DNA of 14,745 nucleotides from an uncultured Bacillota bacterium (GCA_945928335.1 CAMENK010000008.1:1-14745), one strand, 5' to 3'; counted from the first letter of the stretch, positions 6,210 through 13,636 are shown. Notes: generated by a model not told the origin, from the sequence alone. Program-made: numbers and translations.

Positions 6210-8608
6210 TAACTATTACCTCCTACTGGTTTTATATAACGTGATTCAGTAAATGTGTCATTATTTCTGAATATGTTTGTTACTCCAAGATCCTCAAGTT
6301 TGCTACTTAAGAATTTGCTAGAACAGAAAAGTGAATTATCACAACTTAATGAATTATCTAAATAGTTTTCAGCATCTTTGTTATATTGTTTTATATTTCT
6401 AATTGCAGTCGGAGTTAATGTTACAGAGTAATCCAAGTGATCTGGTGTCCATATATTATCAATGGATTGAATTGCATCAACCACATCTTTACTATTTTTC
6501 CAGTTATAACCTATTTTTCTTTCTGACGTAATAGGCACTGAATATTTACTGAATTTTGAATTTGGAAATAAATCATCAAGATTTACACTTCTAAAATATA
6601 CTCCAAATGAGTAATCATAATCCCCAGGCCCTGTTTCACAATTCTCTCCGTCAGGACATGTATAGCATTCTTCTCCGTCTGGGCATTCATAACATTCGTG
6701 ATATCCATCATTACAATCATAGATATTTAATTCATTTACAACAATATAATCACAAATAGCATTTCCGCCATCTATACGATTTTTAGGGTCATCAACTAAA
6801 ACATCATAGCATATCTCATAAGTTCCAGGCTCTCTTTCAGCTGCAACTGGCCAAGTATTTGGTTCCATTGGAATATAGCTTGAGTCTATTTGTGAATTAG
6901 ATACATTTCCTGTAAATATTTGAGTATAATGTCTTGCGCTTTGGTAGTGATATGATTCATCTTCATACTTTGCAGCTATTGAACCATTTTTTGGAACAGT
7001 TATGGTTACATTTTTGCATTCTCCTTGTCCAGGAGTTCCCGTGCATTCATATTTTACTAAAGTTTCTACTTGACATCCGCCACCTTGAAATTCCGAATCA
7101 CAACTGCCACAAAATTCACCCCATTTAGTACTTTCATTACAAGTTTTAGTTATGCTTGAAGAGCCTCCTTGCTGATCTGCTATATTAACTTCATAACCTT
7201 TTGCAAAAATGCTATTTTCATCATAACCGCCAGTAGTTGTTCCATCTCCTCCACATGCTGCTACATTTCTGCCAATAACTGCCCCATCAAAGAACAAGGA
7301 TTCATCATTGCATTCTCTAATTTGTTTTTCAAGATTTTTTATTTTTTCTACCGCTGCTTTATATCTATTTGCCGCTGCAGTTAACTTTGGTGTTGGATCT
7401 GCTCCATCTTGAAAACTGCAAAAATAACCATTTGGACATCCACATGAATAACTATGTTTAGCTAAACTACTATAACTTATTGTACTAGAAGGGTTATTGC
7501 AAGAACCTTCTGTAAATTCACAATTGTTTTCACATATTGCTTTTGTAGATGAAGTTGGTTTAGAAGTATAAGAAGTCAAGTCTTTTTGTTGGAAAGGCCC
7601 ACCATCACTATAAAATATAATTCTTTTAGCATCATCTGAACATTCTTCATCAGTCGAGCTACAAGGTACCCAAACTTCACATTCCTGCACTTCACATGAT
7701 GAACAAGTATAAGTCTTAGTTTCTTTTTTTAAAGGTGCTAAAGTCACTATTGTATTCCAATAAGAATATTCATTCCAAGCAGTTATTAGTTCTTCGTTGG
7801 CTTCCTTCCAATCTTTTTTCCATGTATTATATTTTATTTGTCCACCACACTCATATTTAGCAGTTATAACTGCACTTAAATTTTGAATTTGATCTTTACT
7901 TATATTATGTTTAAAGTATCTACCAGCTATAACTTTTACCTTGTCTTCAAATGCTAGTTTCATTTCTCTTCTACAATAGATATCACAATAATCATTTCCA
8001 AATGATTTATAGTCATCACTATTAGTTCCTGCTATAACTCCACATAATTCTGTTTCTTTTATTTCTCCACCGCATTCTAAATTGGATTGAGTATCTTTTA
8101 CAGAACATGATTTAGTAACTTCTTTATCTGGAATAATACACTCCTCTTTTGGCGGCTCTTCTGGTACTGGTTCCGGTTGTTTAGTACACTCTTTTAAATA
8201 TTGATCTCTTGATACAACACTTCCTGATGCACCATAATATTTTCCATCAACTACTTTACAAGAATTTCCATATTCACAACAATATATGTCTGAATCAACC
8301 ATTTTGTAATTCCTATAGTCTATTGTGTCGGCACTTTCTACATATTTTCTTCTCTTTTCAGAACCTAAATAAGTTGTCCCTGCTGGACATTGTCCTGTAG
8401 CTGAAAGTGTTTTAAATGCTCCTTTACTTCCTTTACATACCATCTGATATGTTTCGTAAACGTCAACTGGTCCTTTTGTAGTTTTACCACCAAGGCTATC
8501 ACATTCAGCTTGAGATTTCCAAGCAGTGAACGCTTTATAATTATTTGGAAACATTAATAGAAAAGCAGTAATTATTGAAAATATTAAAATAAATGATTTA
8601 TTTTTCAT
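6209..8608 (-). CDS. Large secreted cysteine-rich protein of unknown function
   Basis: A 799-residue protein with an N-terminal signal or anchor helix (about 4-20), no C-terminal membrane helix and no LPXTG-like motif, so it is either secreted or tethered by its N-terminus. By hand count it has about 43 cysteines (over 5%), spread along the chain as CxxC, CC and CxxxC groups, which implies extensive disulfide bonding outside the cell. Local features include a Pro/Glu linker (about 145-155), two ECGGxIK motifs, a short coiled-coil-like helix (near 415-435) and a tandem 9-residue CPDGE repeat (about 638-657). The last 150 residues are cysteine-poor and look like a separate beta-rich domain. AGAGGTAC precedes the ATG. 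It overlaps the upstream gene by 11 bases and abuts the pseudopilin-like gene, so it belongs to one operon with small membrane proteins near a Tad-like motor. It could be a pilus-tip adhesin or a structural surface protein; I do not recognise the family. Confidence 0.85.
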   Translation of the reverse strand: MKNKSFILIFSIITAFLLMFPNNYKAFTAWKSQAECDSLGGKTTKGPVDVYETYQMVCKGSKGAFKTLSATGQCPAGTTYLGSEKRRKYVESADTIDYRNYKMVDSDIYCCEYGNSCKVVDGKYYGASGSVVSRDQYLKECTKQPEPVPEEPPKEECIIPDKEVTKSCSVKDTQSNLECGGEIKETELCGVIAGTNSDDYKSFGNDYCDIYCRREMKLAFEDKVKVIAGRYFKHNISKDQIQNLSAVITAKYECGGQIKYNTWKKDWKEANEELITAWNEYSYWNTIVTLAPLKKETKTYTCSSCEVQECEVWVPCSSTDEECSDDAKRIIFYSDGGPFQQKDLTSYTSKPTSSTKAICENNCEFTEGSCNNPSSTISYSSLAKHSYSCGCPNGYFCSFQDGADPTPKLTAAANRYKAAVEKIKNLEKQIRECNDESLFFDGAVIGRNVAACGGDGTTTGGYDENSIFAKGYEVNIADQQGGSSSITKTCNESTKWGEFCGSCDSEFQGGGCQVETLVKYECTGTPGQGECKNVTITVPKNGSIAAKYEDESYHYQSARHYTQIFTGNVSNSQIDSSYIPMEPNTWPVAAEREPGTYEICYDVLVDDPKNRIDGGNAICDYIVVNELNIYDCNDGYHECYECPDGEECYTCPDGENCETGPGDYDYSFGVYFRSVNLDDLFPNSKFSKYSVPITSERKIGYNWKNSKDVVDAIQSIDNIWTPDHLDYSVTLTPTAIRNIKQYNKDAENYLDNSLSCDNSLFCSSKFLSSKLEDLGVTNIFRNNDTFTESRYIKPVGGNS
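6641..6698 (-). repeat. Tandem 27-bp repeat encoding CPDGE units
   Basis: Two copies of a 27-base unit, with matching TCTCCG cores at 6645-6650 and 6672-6677, encode CPDGEECYT and CPDGENCET. The preceding HECYE looks like a degenerate further copy. The unit keeps two cysteines per 9 residues. Confidence 0.75.
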
Positions 8609-9272
8609 TTTGTACCTCTTTTCTTTTTTTTACTATAACTATTACTATGATATATACTATGCTTATAAAAATAATTGGTATTAAAACATATAAATAATAT
8701 TCTTTTATAATATCTTTTAAATTAATTTTACTTTTTTCTTCTTCTTTAGTTAACTCTTCATTAACTAATTTATTTATTTTTTCTTCAGAAAGATCTTGTA
8801 TGTTTCCAAATTTTTCAATATCTTCTGTTGTATAATAATTTTTACATATATCTAAATATAATTTATCCCAACAAATCTTTAGGTCAGATAATTTATTATA
8901 TATTCCAGTTTCTATTGAAAAAACCTTTATTGGATCTATTCCACATTCTTGATTTGTATAAAATGTTTTTATTTCATAAGTAATATTTGTAAAGATATCA
9001 GGTGATTTTAGTTTTAAAAAAATTGAATCACCTAAATCTTTCTTATAATATGTTTGTTTAGTATTGCTATAATTTTCTGAAACTTCTATATAAATATTAT
9101 CAGAAACCAATACAATTTCAACCAAAGTATCTTCTGTTTTTAAAGTTGCCGGTTCTATAGAAACTAATAAATTTTCTCCTTCTTGTTTTGCTTCTTCACA
9201 ATCTGCCTTTAGTACATTTAATCCAATAAATGTACTAAGTAATAGAAATAAACATATTTTTTTTGTTTTCAT
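8598..9272 (-). CDS. Signal-peptide and C-terminal-anchor membrane protein, paralogue A
   Basis: A 224-residue protein with an N-terminal signal peptide (about 5-22, ending LKADC), a predicted beta-rich extracellular domain (about 30-125), an acidic helical stalk (about 148-188) and a C-terminal membrane helix (about 192-214) with a KKRK cytoplasmic tail. I chose the ATG at 9272 because GAGGTG lies just upstream of it; the in-frame ATG at 9302 would overlap the preceding gene and lacks such a site. The extracellular cysteines are at 25, 110, 134 and 143. The spacing of the last three (C-x23-C-x8-C) is identical in the next gene upstream, so the two are paralogues. The cysteine after the signal peptide follows an acidic residue, so a lipobox is unlikely. 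It overlaps the cysteine-rich gene by 11 bases, within the same operon. The function is unknown; a wall-zone assembly or scaffold protein for the surface apparatus is a guess. Confidence 0.8.
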   Translation of the reverse strand: MKTKKICLFLLLSTFIGLNVLKADCEEAKQEGENLLVSIEPATLKTEDTLVEIVLVSDNIYIEVSENYSNTKQTYYKKDLGDSIFLKLKSPDIFTNITYEIKTFYTNQECGIDPIKVFSIETGIYNKLSDLKICWDKLYLDICKNYYTTEDIEKFGNIQDLSEEKINKLVNEELTKEEEKSKINLKDIIKEYYLYVLIPIIFISIVYIIVIVIVKKRKEVQNEK

Positions 9273-9291
9273 TTTACACCTCATTCTTTCT

Positions 9292-9933
9292 TTAAAATCC
9301 ATGTTTTATCTTTCTTAAAATTACTTGATATATACTTATAGTTATTATTGATGTTACTATGACTAGTATAACTTTTATATATATTTTTGATATATATTCT
9401 ATTGCTTGCTCCCATAAAGTTTTTTCAACTTCTTTTGTTTCATCTTTTTTATTATCTATAGTTTCATTTTTTTTATTTAGTAAACTTAGAAAGGTATTTT
9501 CAGATATTTCGTAATCTAAGAATTTAGAGTTACATACATTTAAATCCTCATGTCCTTCACATGCTGCTGAACCATAGTAATAATTTTTATAAGGGATACT
9601 AATAGTTATAACTCTTAATAATTCAGAACTACATCCAGTATTTGTAGAAGAATATGCTTGATATTTATATGTTGTCCCCAAGTTTAAATTACTAATATGT
9701 ACCTCACCATTTTCTGGATAATAAAATTCTCCAATTTTTCCTGTTATATAAACTTTATCTGATAAATTGGTTATTGTTAAATCAAATTTATCAGTAGTTT
9801 CATTATAACTATAACTTGTTTCAATATATGAAGCAAATGTATTTAGTTCTCTTAATTCTTTGTAGCTGCATTCCGCTTTTAAAGTAATTACACTTGACAT
9901 CAATAAAAGTGTTATAAATAATACTTTCTTCAT
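9292..9933 (-). CDS. Signal-peptide and C-terminal-anchor membrane protein, paralogue B
   Basis: A 213-residue protein with a signal peptide (about 3-20, ending LKAEC), a beta-rich extracellular domain (about 35-112), a charged Lys/Glu/Asp linker (about 153-172) and a C-terminal membrane helix (about 185-204) with a short basic tail. Cysteines 22, 101, 125 and 134 match the four extracellular cysteines of the next gene; C-x23-C-x8-C is exact. Shared residues around them (a TTYKY/ITYEI-type strand, then TN, then Cys, then a KV or RV strand) strengthen the paralogy. It is the first gene of the four-gene unit, with AGAGGTG upstream of the ATG and a strong promoter 24 bases before it. The 19-base gap to paralogue A fits co-transcription. 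The family is not recognised. The fold is likely disulfide-stabilised and exposed outside the membrane. Confidence 0.8.
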   Translation of the reverse strand: MKKVLFITLLLMSSVITLKAECSYKELRELNTFASYIETSYSYNETTDKFDLTITNLSDKVYITGKIGEFYYPENGEVHISNLNLGTTYKYQAYSSTNTGCSSELLRVITISIPYKNYYYGSAACEGHEDLNVCNSKFLDYEISENTFLSLLNKKNETIDNKKDETKEVEKTLWEQAIEYISKIYIKVILVIVTSIITISIYQVILRKIKHGF

Positions 9934-9956
9934 ATGTCACCTCTTATTCTATAGAA

Positions 9957-9985
9957 ATTATAACATTTAAAAAAAAGTTTAACAA
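9957..9985 (-). promoter_or_regulatory. Promoter of the four-gene surface-protein operon
   Basis: On the minus strand, a TTGTTA -35 box (9980-9985) is followed after exactly 17 bases by TATAAT (9957-9962). TGT precedes the -10 box. It lies back to back with the promoter of the HerA-like gene; the two -35 boxes are only 7 bases apart, so a regulator bound between them could affect both. Confidence 0.75.
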
Positions 9986-9992
9986 TATTTAA

Positions 9993-10021
9993 TTGAAAGT
10001 TTTGTTATATTATGTTATATT
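9993..10021 (+). promoter_or_regulatory. Promoter of the HerA-like ATPase gene
   Basis: A TTGAAA -35 box (9993-9998) is followed after exactly 17 bases by TATATT (10016-10021), preceded by TGT as in an extended -10 promoter. It lies 26 bases upstream of the ATG at 10048. Confidence 0.7.
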
Positions 10022-10047
10022 TTTAATAGGATAATAAGGTGGTTAAT

Positions 10048-11910
10048 ATGTTTGGAAATATTAAAGCAATAAATAAAAACTATGCTATTGTTAATTTAGC
10101 TACTGATGCTAAAGCATTAGGAGATATTTTAAATTTACATGTTATCTTTGAAGATAAAGATAAGAGGATTTTAGGAGAAGTTGAAGATATTGATGGAACT
10201 AGTGTTAAAATTAATTTTTTAGGTGAGATAAGTGATACTAATTTTGTTGGTGGTCTTATTAAGAAACCTAATTTAGATGCTAATGTTAGGGTAATAAATC
10301 AAAAAGAACTTCATGTTTTAGTTGGTGGAGATAATCAAAGTTTTACTTTAGGTGTTAGTCCATTATATAAAGATTACCCTGTCAGTGTTAATTTAAATGA
10401 TTTATTTAGTAATCATACAGCTATTTTTGGTAACTCTGGTAGTGGTAAAACTTATGGTATATGTAGAATTATTCAAAATGTTTATAATATGTCTAGTTTA
10501 CCTTATAAAGCTAATATGTTTATATTTGATTCCTATGGTGAATATATTAATGCTTTTAAAGATTTAAATAAAATAAATGACAATTTACATTATAAACTTA
10601 TTACAACAAATAGAAGACTTATTGAGAAAGATGCAAGTACTAGACTTGAAATACCTGTATCATTATTAACTATTGATGATTTATTAAATGTTCTAGATGC
10701 AACTAAATTTAGTCAAATTTCAATTATAGAATCGACTATAGAACTTGCTAGAATATTTGCTTCAAAAGCTAAAGAAGTCAATGATTATAAAAATCACCTT
10801 TTAGCTAAAGCAATAACATCAATCATGTATACTAATCAGACTAGTGCTAAAATTAGAGATCAGATTTTTGATATAGTTTCTAATACATATACTGAGCAAA
10901 TTAGCCTAAATTCAGTTATTCCAGGTGTTGGATTTACAAGAATTTTTAGACATTGTTTTGATATTGATAGTGAAGGAAGATTTGCTGAACGTACAATAAT
11001 TGCAGAATACATTGAAAGTTTTATACAAGATGATAAAGAATGGAATATTGATACTAGTGATGTTACTTATGGTCTAAAGGAATTAGAAATAGCATTAAAC
11101 TTTACTCTATTTAGTGAAAGATATTTATTGAATCCAGATATGTATGATGAAGCAATTAGTTTAAAAGTTAAATTACACAACTTGATAAATAGTTCTAATA
11201 GTGCTTTCTTTACTGATAAAAAGTTTAATTCTATTAAAGATTATGTTGCTTATTTAATTACTACAAAAGATGGTAAGAAAGCTCAAGTTATAAATATTAA
11301 CTTAGAAGATGTAGATGATAGATTTGCTAGAACTGTAACTAAGATATTTTCTAGAATGTTCTTAACTTTTGGTAAAACTAATGAACCAAGAGCAAGTATT
11401 CCAATTCACATTGTTCTAGAGGAAGCTCATAGATATGTTAAACAAAATGATGATGTTGATTTGCTAGGATATAATATTTTTGAAAGAATTGCTAAAGAAG
11501 GTAGAAAACATGGTATCTTATTAGATTTAATTACTCAAAGACCTACTGATTTAAATAGTAATGTTATAAGCCAAGCTGATAATTTTATAATATTTAAAAT
11601 AACTCACCCTGAAGATTTGGAATATATAACTAAAATGATTCCTAATATGAGTGCTGATATTATTGAAAAGCAAAAAAGTTTACAACCAGGTACTTGTGTA
11701 GCATTTGGTAGAATTTTAAAAATACCTATGATTGTTAAAATGCAAAAAGCATCACCTCCTCCAGAAAGCGCTAATGCTGATATATTTGGAAGTTGGATGA
11801 TAGCAAAGAAAACTAATGAAATAATTGAAAATGAAGTTATAGTTGAACAAAAAGAAACTGAATCTATAGATTCTAATGAAAATAAAATTGAAGAACAAGT
11901 TACTAACTAA
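10048..11910 (+). CDS. HerA-like ATPase (HAS-barrel plus DUF87/FtsK-superfamily motor)
   Basis: A 620-residue ATPase. Residues about 1-95 look like the beta-rich HAS-barrel of HerA/VirB4-type hexameric motors (opening GNIKAINKNYAIVNL). The motor follows: Walker A GNSGSGKT (128-135), an FDSYGEYINAF stretch (160-170), Walker B IHIVLEEAHRYV (453-464) and a sensor-like region LITQRPTDLNSNVISQADNF (494-513). HerA proteins act as hexameric DNA translocases, often with the NurA nuclease, and also occur in defence systems. No nuclease, Sir2 or other partner is encoded nearby, so its process is unknown. I chose the ATG at 10048 because AAGGTGG lies 5 bases upstream; the GTG at 10039 would overlap that site. 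The acidic tail (about 590-620) is low in complexity and its last codons form half of the terminator. It is transcribed away from the surface-protein operon and is probably monocistronic. Confidence 0.88.
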   Translation: MFGNIKAINKNYAIVNLATDAKALGDILNLHVIFEDKDKRILGEVEDIDGTSVKINFLGEISDTNFVGGLIKKPNLDANVRVINQKELHVLVGGDNQSFTLGVSPLYKDYPVSVNLNDLFSNHTAIFGNSGSGKTYGICRIIQNVYNMSSLPYKANMFIFDSYGEYINAFKDLNKINDNLHYKLITTNRRLIEKDASTRLEIPVSLLTIDDLLNVLDATKFSQISIIESTIELARIFASKAKEVNDYKNHLLAKAITSIMYTNQTSAKIRDQIFDIVSNTYTEQISLNSVIPGVGFTRIFRHCFDIDSEGRFAERTIIAEYIESFIQDDKEWNIDTSDVTYGLKELEIALNFTLFSERYLLNPDMYDEAISLKVKLHNLINSSNSAFFTDKKFNSIKDYVAYLITTKDGKKAQVININLEDVDDRFARTVTKIFSRMFLTFGKTNEPRASIPIHIVLEEAHRYVKQNDDVDLLGYNIFERIAKEGRKHGILLDLITQRPTDLNSNVISQADNFIIFKITHPEDLEYITKMIPNMSADIIEKQKSLQPGTCVAFGRILKIPMIVKMQKASPPPESANADIFGSWMIAKKTNEIIENEVIVEQKETESIDSNENKIEEQVTN

Positions 11911-11930
11911 GACTTGTTCTTTTTTCTTTT
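11891..11930 (+). terminator. Intrinsic terminator of the HerA-like gene
   Basis: A perfect 10-bp stem (11891-11900 AAGAACAAGT with 11912-11921) and an 11-base loop are followed by a T-rich tract through 11930. The upstream arm encodes the last residues of the protein and the loop holds the stop codon. Confidence 0.85.
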
Positions 11931-11964
11931 AAAAAAATTAGTAGAAAATCACTCTACTAATTTT
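11931..11964 (-). terminator. Intrinsic terminator of the sortase gene
   Basis: On the minus strand, a 12-bp stem (11953-11964 with 11934-11945, core TTAGTAGA/TCTACTAA) has a 7-base loop and ends in a run of seven T. The stop codon (11949-11951) falls in the loop and the first arm is coding. It faces the HerA-gene terminator directly. Confidence 0.85.
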
Positions 11965-13541
11965 GCATGTACAACTAACCTTCTTGAACTTCCTGAACAT
12001 GTTGATAATGTAAGTATTTTATCATTTTCATTTATATCAACATTGAAATTGTATATACTTCTTCCCTTTATCAAAGAAATAAAATCCATAAATTGTTCTC
12101 CATTAAAGAAATTTCTTTGTAAATAATCTGTTGTATAATCTACTCTATAAATCGAAAAAATTTGCCATTTCATTTCTTTTTCCAAAGTGTTAAATGTTAT
12201 TAGTTGATTATTAGGATTAGTATACCAACTATAATTTGCTGTCGATTTTAAATCGCCAAACATATAACCACTTTTTAGGTTATGTCCATAGATAATTGTG
12301 TTTTGATCAAGTTCCTTGCTATTATTTTTAGAATCCATATAAATCCATCCAGTTATTACTTCTTTATCATATATATCATGGGTATTATAAAATTCATTAT
12401 AAGGTCCTTGCAAAACTGGATAATTTACTAAAGTGTTATTAACTTTTATCCATCCAACTGTGTTTTGATTTATTGACAAAAGTTTGTCAAATGTTGTTGG
12501 AATATTTGCATAGTAATTTACATATTTTGGTGTTTCTTCTACTGGTTCTTCTGGTGGTGTTTCTTCTATTGGTGGTGATTCTACTACATTGTCATCTATT
12601 TCATCAATATTATTGCTTATTTGATTTTGGCTGTTCTCAATTAAAGACATTTCAAGTTCTCTTATTTTAATTGCAGCTAAGTATTCATGATATTTGCTTG
12701 ATATCATCATTATAAAACCTAAGTACATAATTATTACTAAAGATATTTTAACAACATTTATAGTTAGATCTTTAAATATATTATTATTAAAAAAGTCATC
12801 ACTATATATAATCTTAATCTTTTTTTCATCTTTGTTAAATTTTTTATTTAGTTCTTTTAATGTTTCTACATCATTTTTTATACTATCTTTATTAAAGTCA
12901 TTTTGATGAATAAATATATTAACACTATTTTCTTTATATTCAGTTAACTTTTCAGTTAAATATTTAATAGATTTATGGGAATAAAAATATAAATGAATTA
13001 TTTTTAAAGAATCATTAATTCTAAGAAAATCTTCTAAATTATCAAATACATCCTCTTCTCTATAAAAATTTATTACTTTTTTATAATACATGCTTTTTAA
13101 ATTTTTAAAATCATTACTATTTATAAAGTTTGAAGTAAATTTATAATCATTATTAAATTCTATAGAAATATTCTTGTTAGCTAATTTATGAACAAAATCA
13201 CTAGGTATGAAGTAACATTTTAAATATTTTAGTTTTTCATTTGAAAGTAAAATGTTTAATGCTTTTTGAGAAAGAGATTCTTTTATATCGAATGTTATAC
13301 TAGAACATTTTAAAATGCTACCTATAATATAAAAACTTTCAAAATCTTTATATACATAGTTTTCAATATATTTTATATTTATTATTTCGTTTATTATTTC
13401 TTTATTTTTTTTAATAAATTTTGGAGTATAAAAAAGATTGTTATTTACTATAACATTATTGTTTGTTTCTTTAAGATTATGTTTATTTTCAGTTTTTATA
13501 ATTATTGTATCACTTTTTATTGTTAAACATATAACTTTCAT
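11949..13541 (-). CDS. Class B-like sortase with a large cytoplasmic N-terminal domain
   Basis: A 530-residue protein. The C-terminal part (about 345-530) is a sortase: VGWIKVNNTLVNYPVLQ opens the domain, and the catalytic set is His420 (IIYGHN), Cys515 (LSTCSG) and Arg521 or Arg520 (SSRRLVVHAKLV). The GWI and YPVLQ features and the TLSTC motif resemble class B sortases. Sortases cleave a sorting signal on exported proteins and link them to the wall or to pilin subunits. A single membrane helix (about 264-283) and an acidic Pro/Glu-rich linker (about 319-338, TPPEEPVEETPK) precede the domain. The first 260 residues are unusual. They would be cytoplasmic and are rich in Asn, Lys and Ile, with alternating hydrophobic strands and helices somewhat like irregular leucine-rich repeats. 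Most sortases have only a short N-terminal anchor. A GGAG ribosome binding site precedes the ATG. The neighbouring divergent VWA protein is a likely substrate, though no sorting signal is visible in the window. Confidence 0.9.
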   Translation of the reverse strand: MKVICLTIKSDTIIIKTENKHNLKETNNNVIVNNNLFYTPKFIKKNKEIINEIINIKYIENYVYKDFESFYIIGSILKCSSITFDIKESLSQKALNILLSNEKLKYLKCYFIPSDFVHKLANKNISIEFNNDYKFTSNFINSNDFKNLKSMYYKKVINFYREEDVFDNLEDFLRINDSLKIIHLYFYSHKSIKYLTEKLTEYKENSVNIFIHQNDFNKDSIKNDVETLKELNKKFNKDEKKIKIIYSDDFFNNNIFKDLTINVVKISLVIIMYLGFIMMISSKYHEYLAAIKIRELEMSLIENSQNQISNNIDEIDDNVVESPPIEETPPEEPVEETPKYVNYYANIPTTFDKLLSINQNTVGWIKVNNTLVNYPVLQGPYNEFYNTHDIYDKEVITGWIYMDSKNNSKELDQNTIIYGHNLKSGYMFGDLKSTANYSWYTNPNNQLITFNTLEKEMKWQIFSIYRVDYTTDYLQRNFFNGEQFMDFISLIKGRSIYNFNVDINENDKILTLSTCSGSSRRLVVHAKLVE

Positions 13542-13559
13542 AACTACTCTCCTACTTTA

Positions 13560-13588
13560 AGTTTAGCACATACTTTTAACTTTATAAA
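13560..13588 (-). promoter_or_regulatory. Possible promoter of the sortase gene
   Basis: On the minus strand, TTTATA (13583-13588) and TAAACT (13560-13565) are 17 bases apart, with TGC before the -10 box. Both boxes match the consensus only in part, and the start of transcription would lie very near the ribosome binding site. This is a tentative call. Confidence 0.35.
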
Positions 13589-13607
13589 GAAAAATAATAA
13601 TAAAATC

Positions 13608-13636
13608 TTTAAATTTATAAAAAGACATGTTATAAT
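13608..13636 (+). promoter_or_regulatory. Promoter of the VWA-domain surface protein gene
   Basis: A perfect TATAAT -10 box (13631-13636) preceded by ATGT (extended -10) lies 23 bases upstream of the ATG. A weak -35 match TTTAAA (13608-13613) is 17 bases further upstream. Confidence 0.65.

Noticed and set aside
6934..8400. Plus-strand open frames antisense to the cysteine-rich gene
   Set aside because: They are rich in Cys, His and Leu only because they mirror the cysteine-rich coding strand; no start signals or family features.
9272..9302. Start at 9302 adding ten residues to paralogue A
   Set aside because: It would put charged residues before the signal peptide and overlap the previous gene; the ATG at 9272 has a good ribosome binding site.
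9200..9933. Lipoprotein signal at LKADC and LKAEC of the two paralogues
   Set aside because: The residue before cysteine is acidic in both, which does not fit a lipobox, and both proteins already have a C-terminal membrane anchor.
11914..12906. Plus-strand open frames antisense to the sortase gene
   Set aside because: The first begins inside the HerA terminator, and all lie opposite clear sortase and linker coding sequence.
2799..13541. Mycoplasma-type code with TGA read as tryptophan
   Set aside because: TGA ends at least two genes cleanly (ATGA junction at 2799-2802 and the sortase stop at 11949-11951), and tryptophans are TGG.
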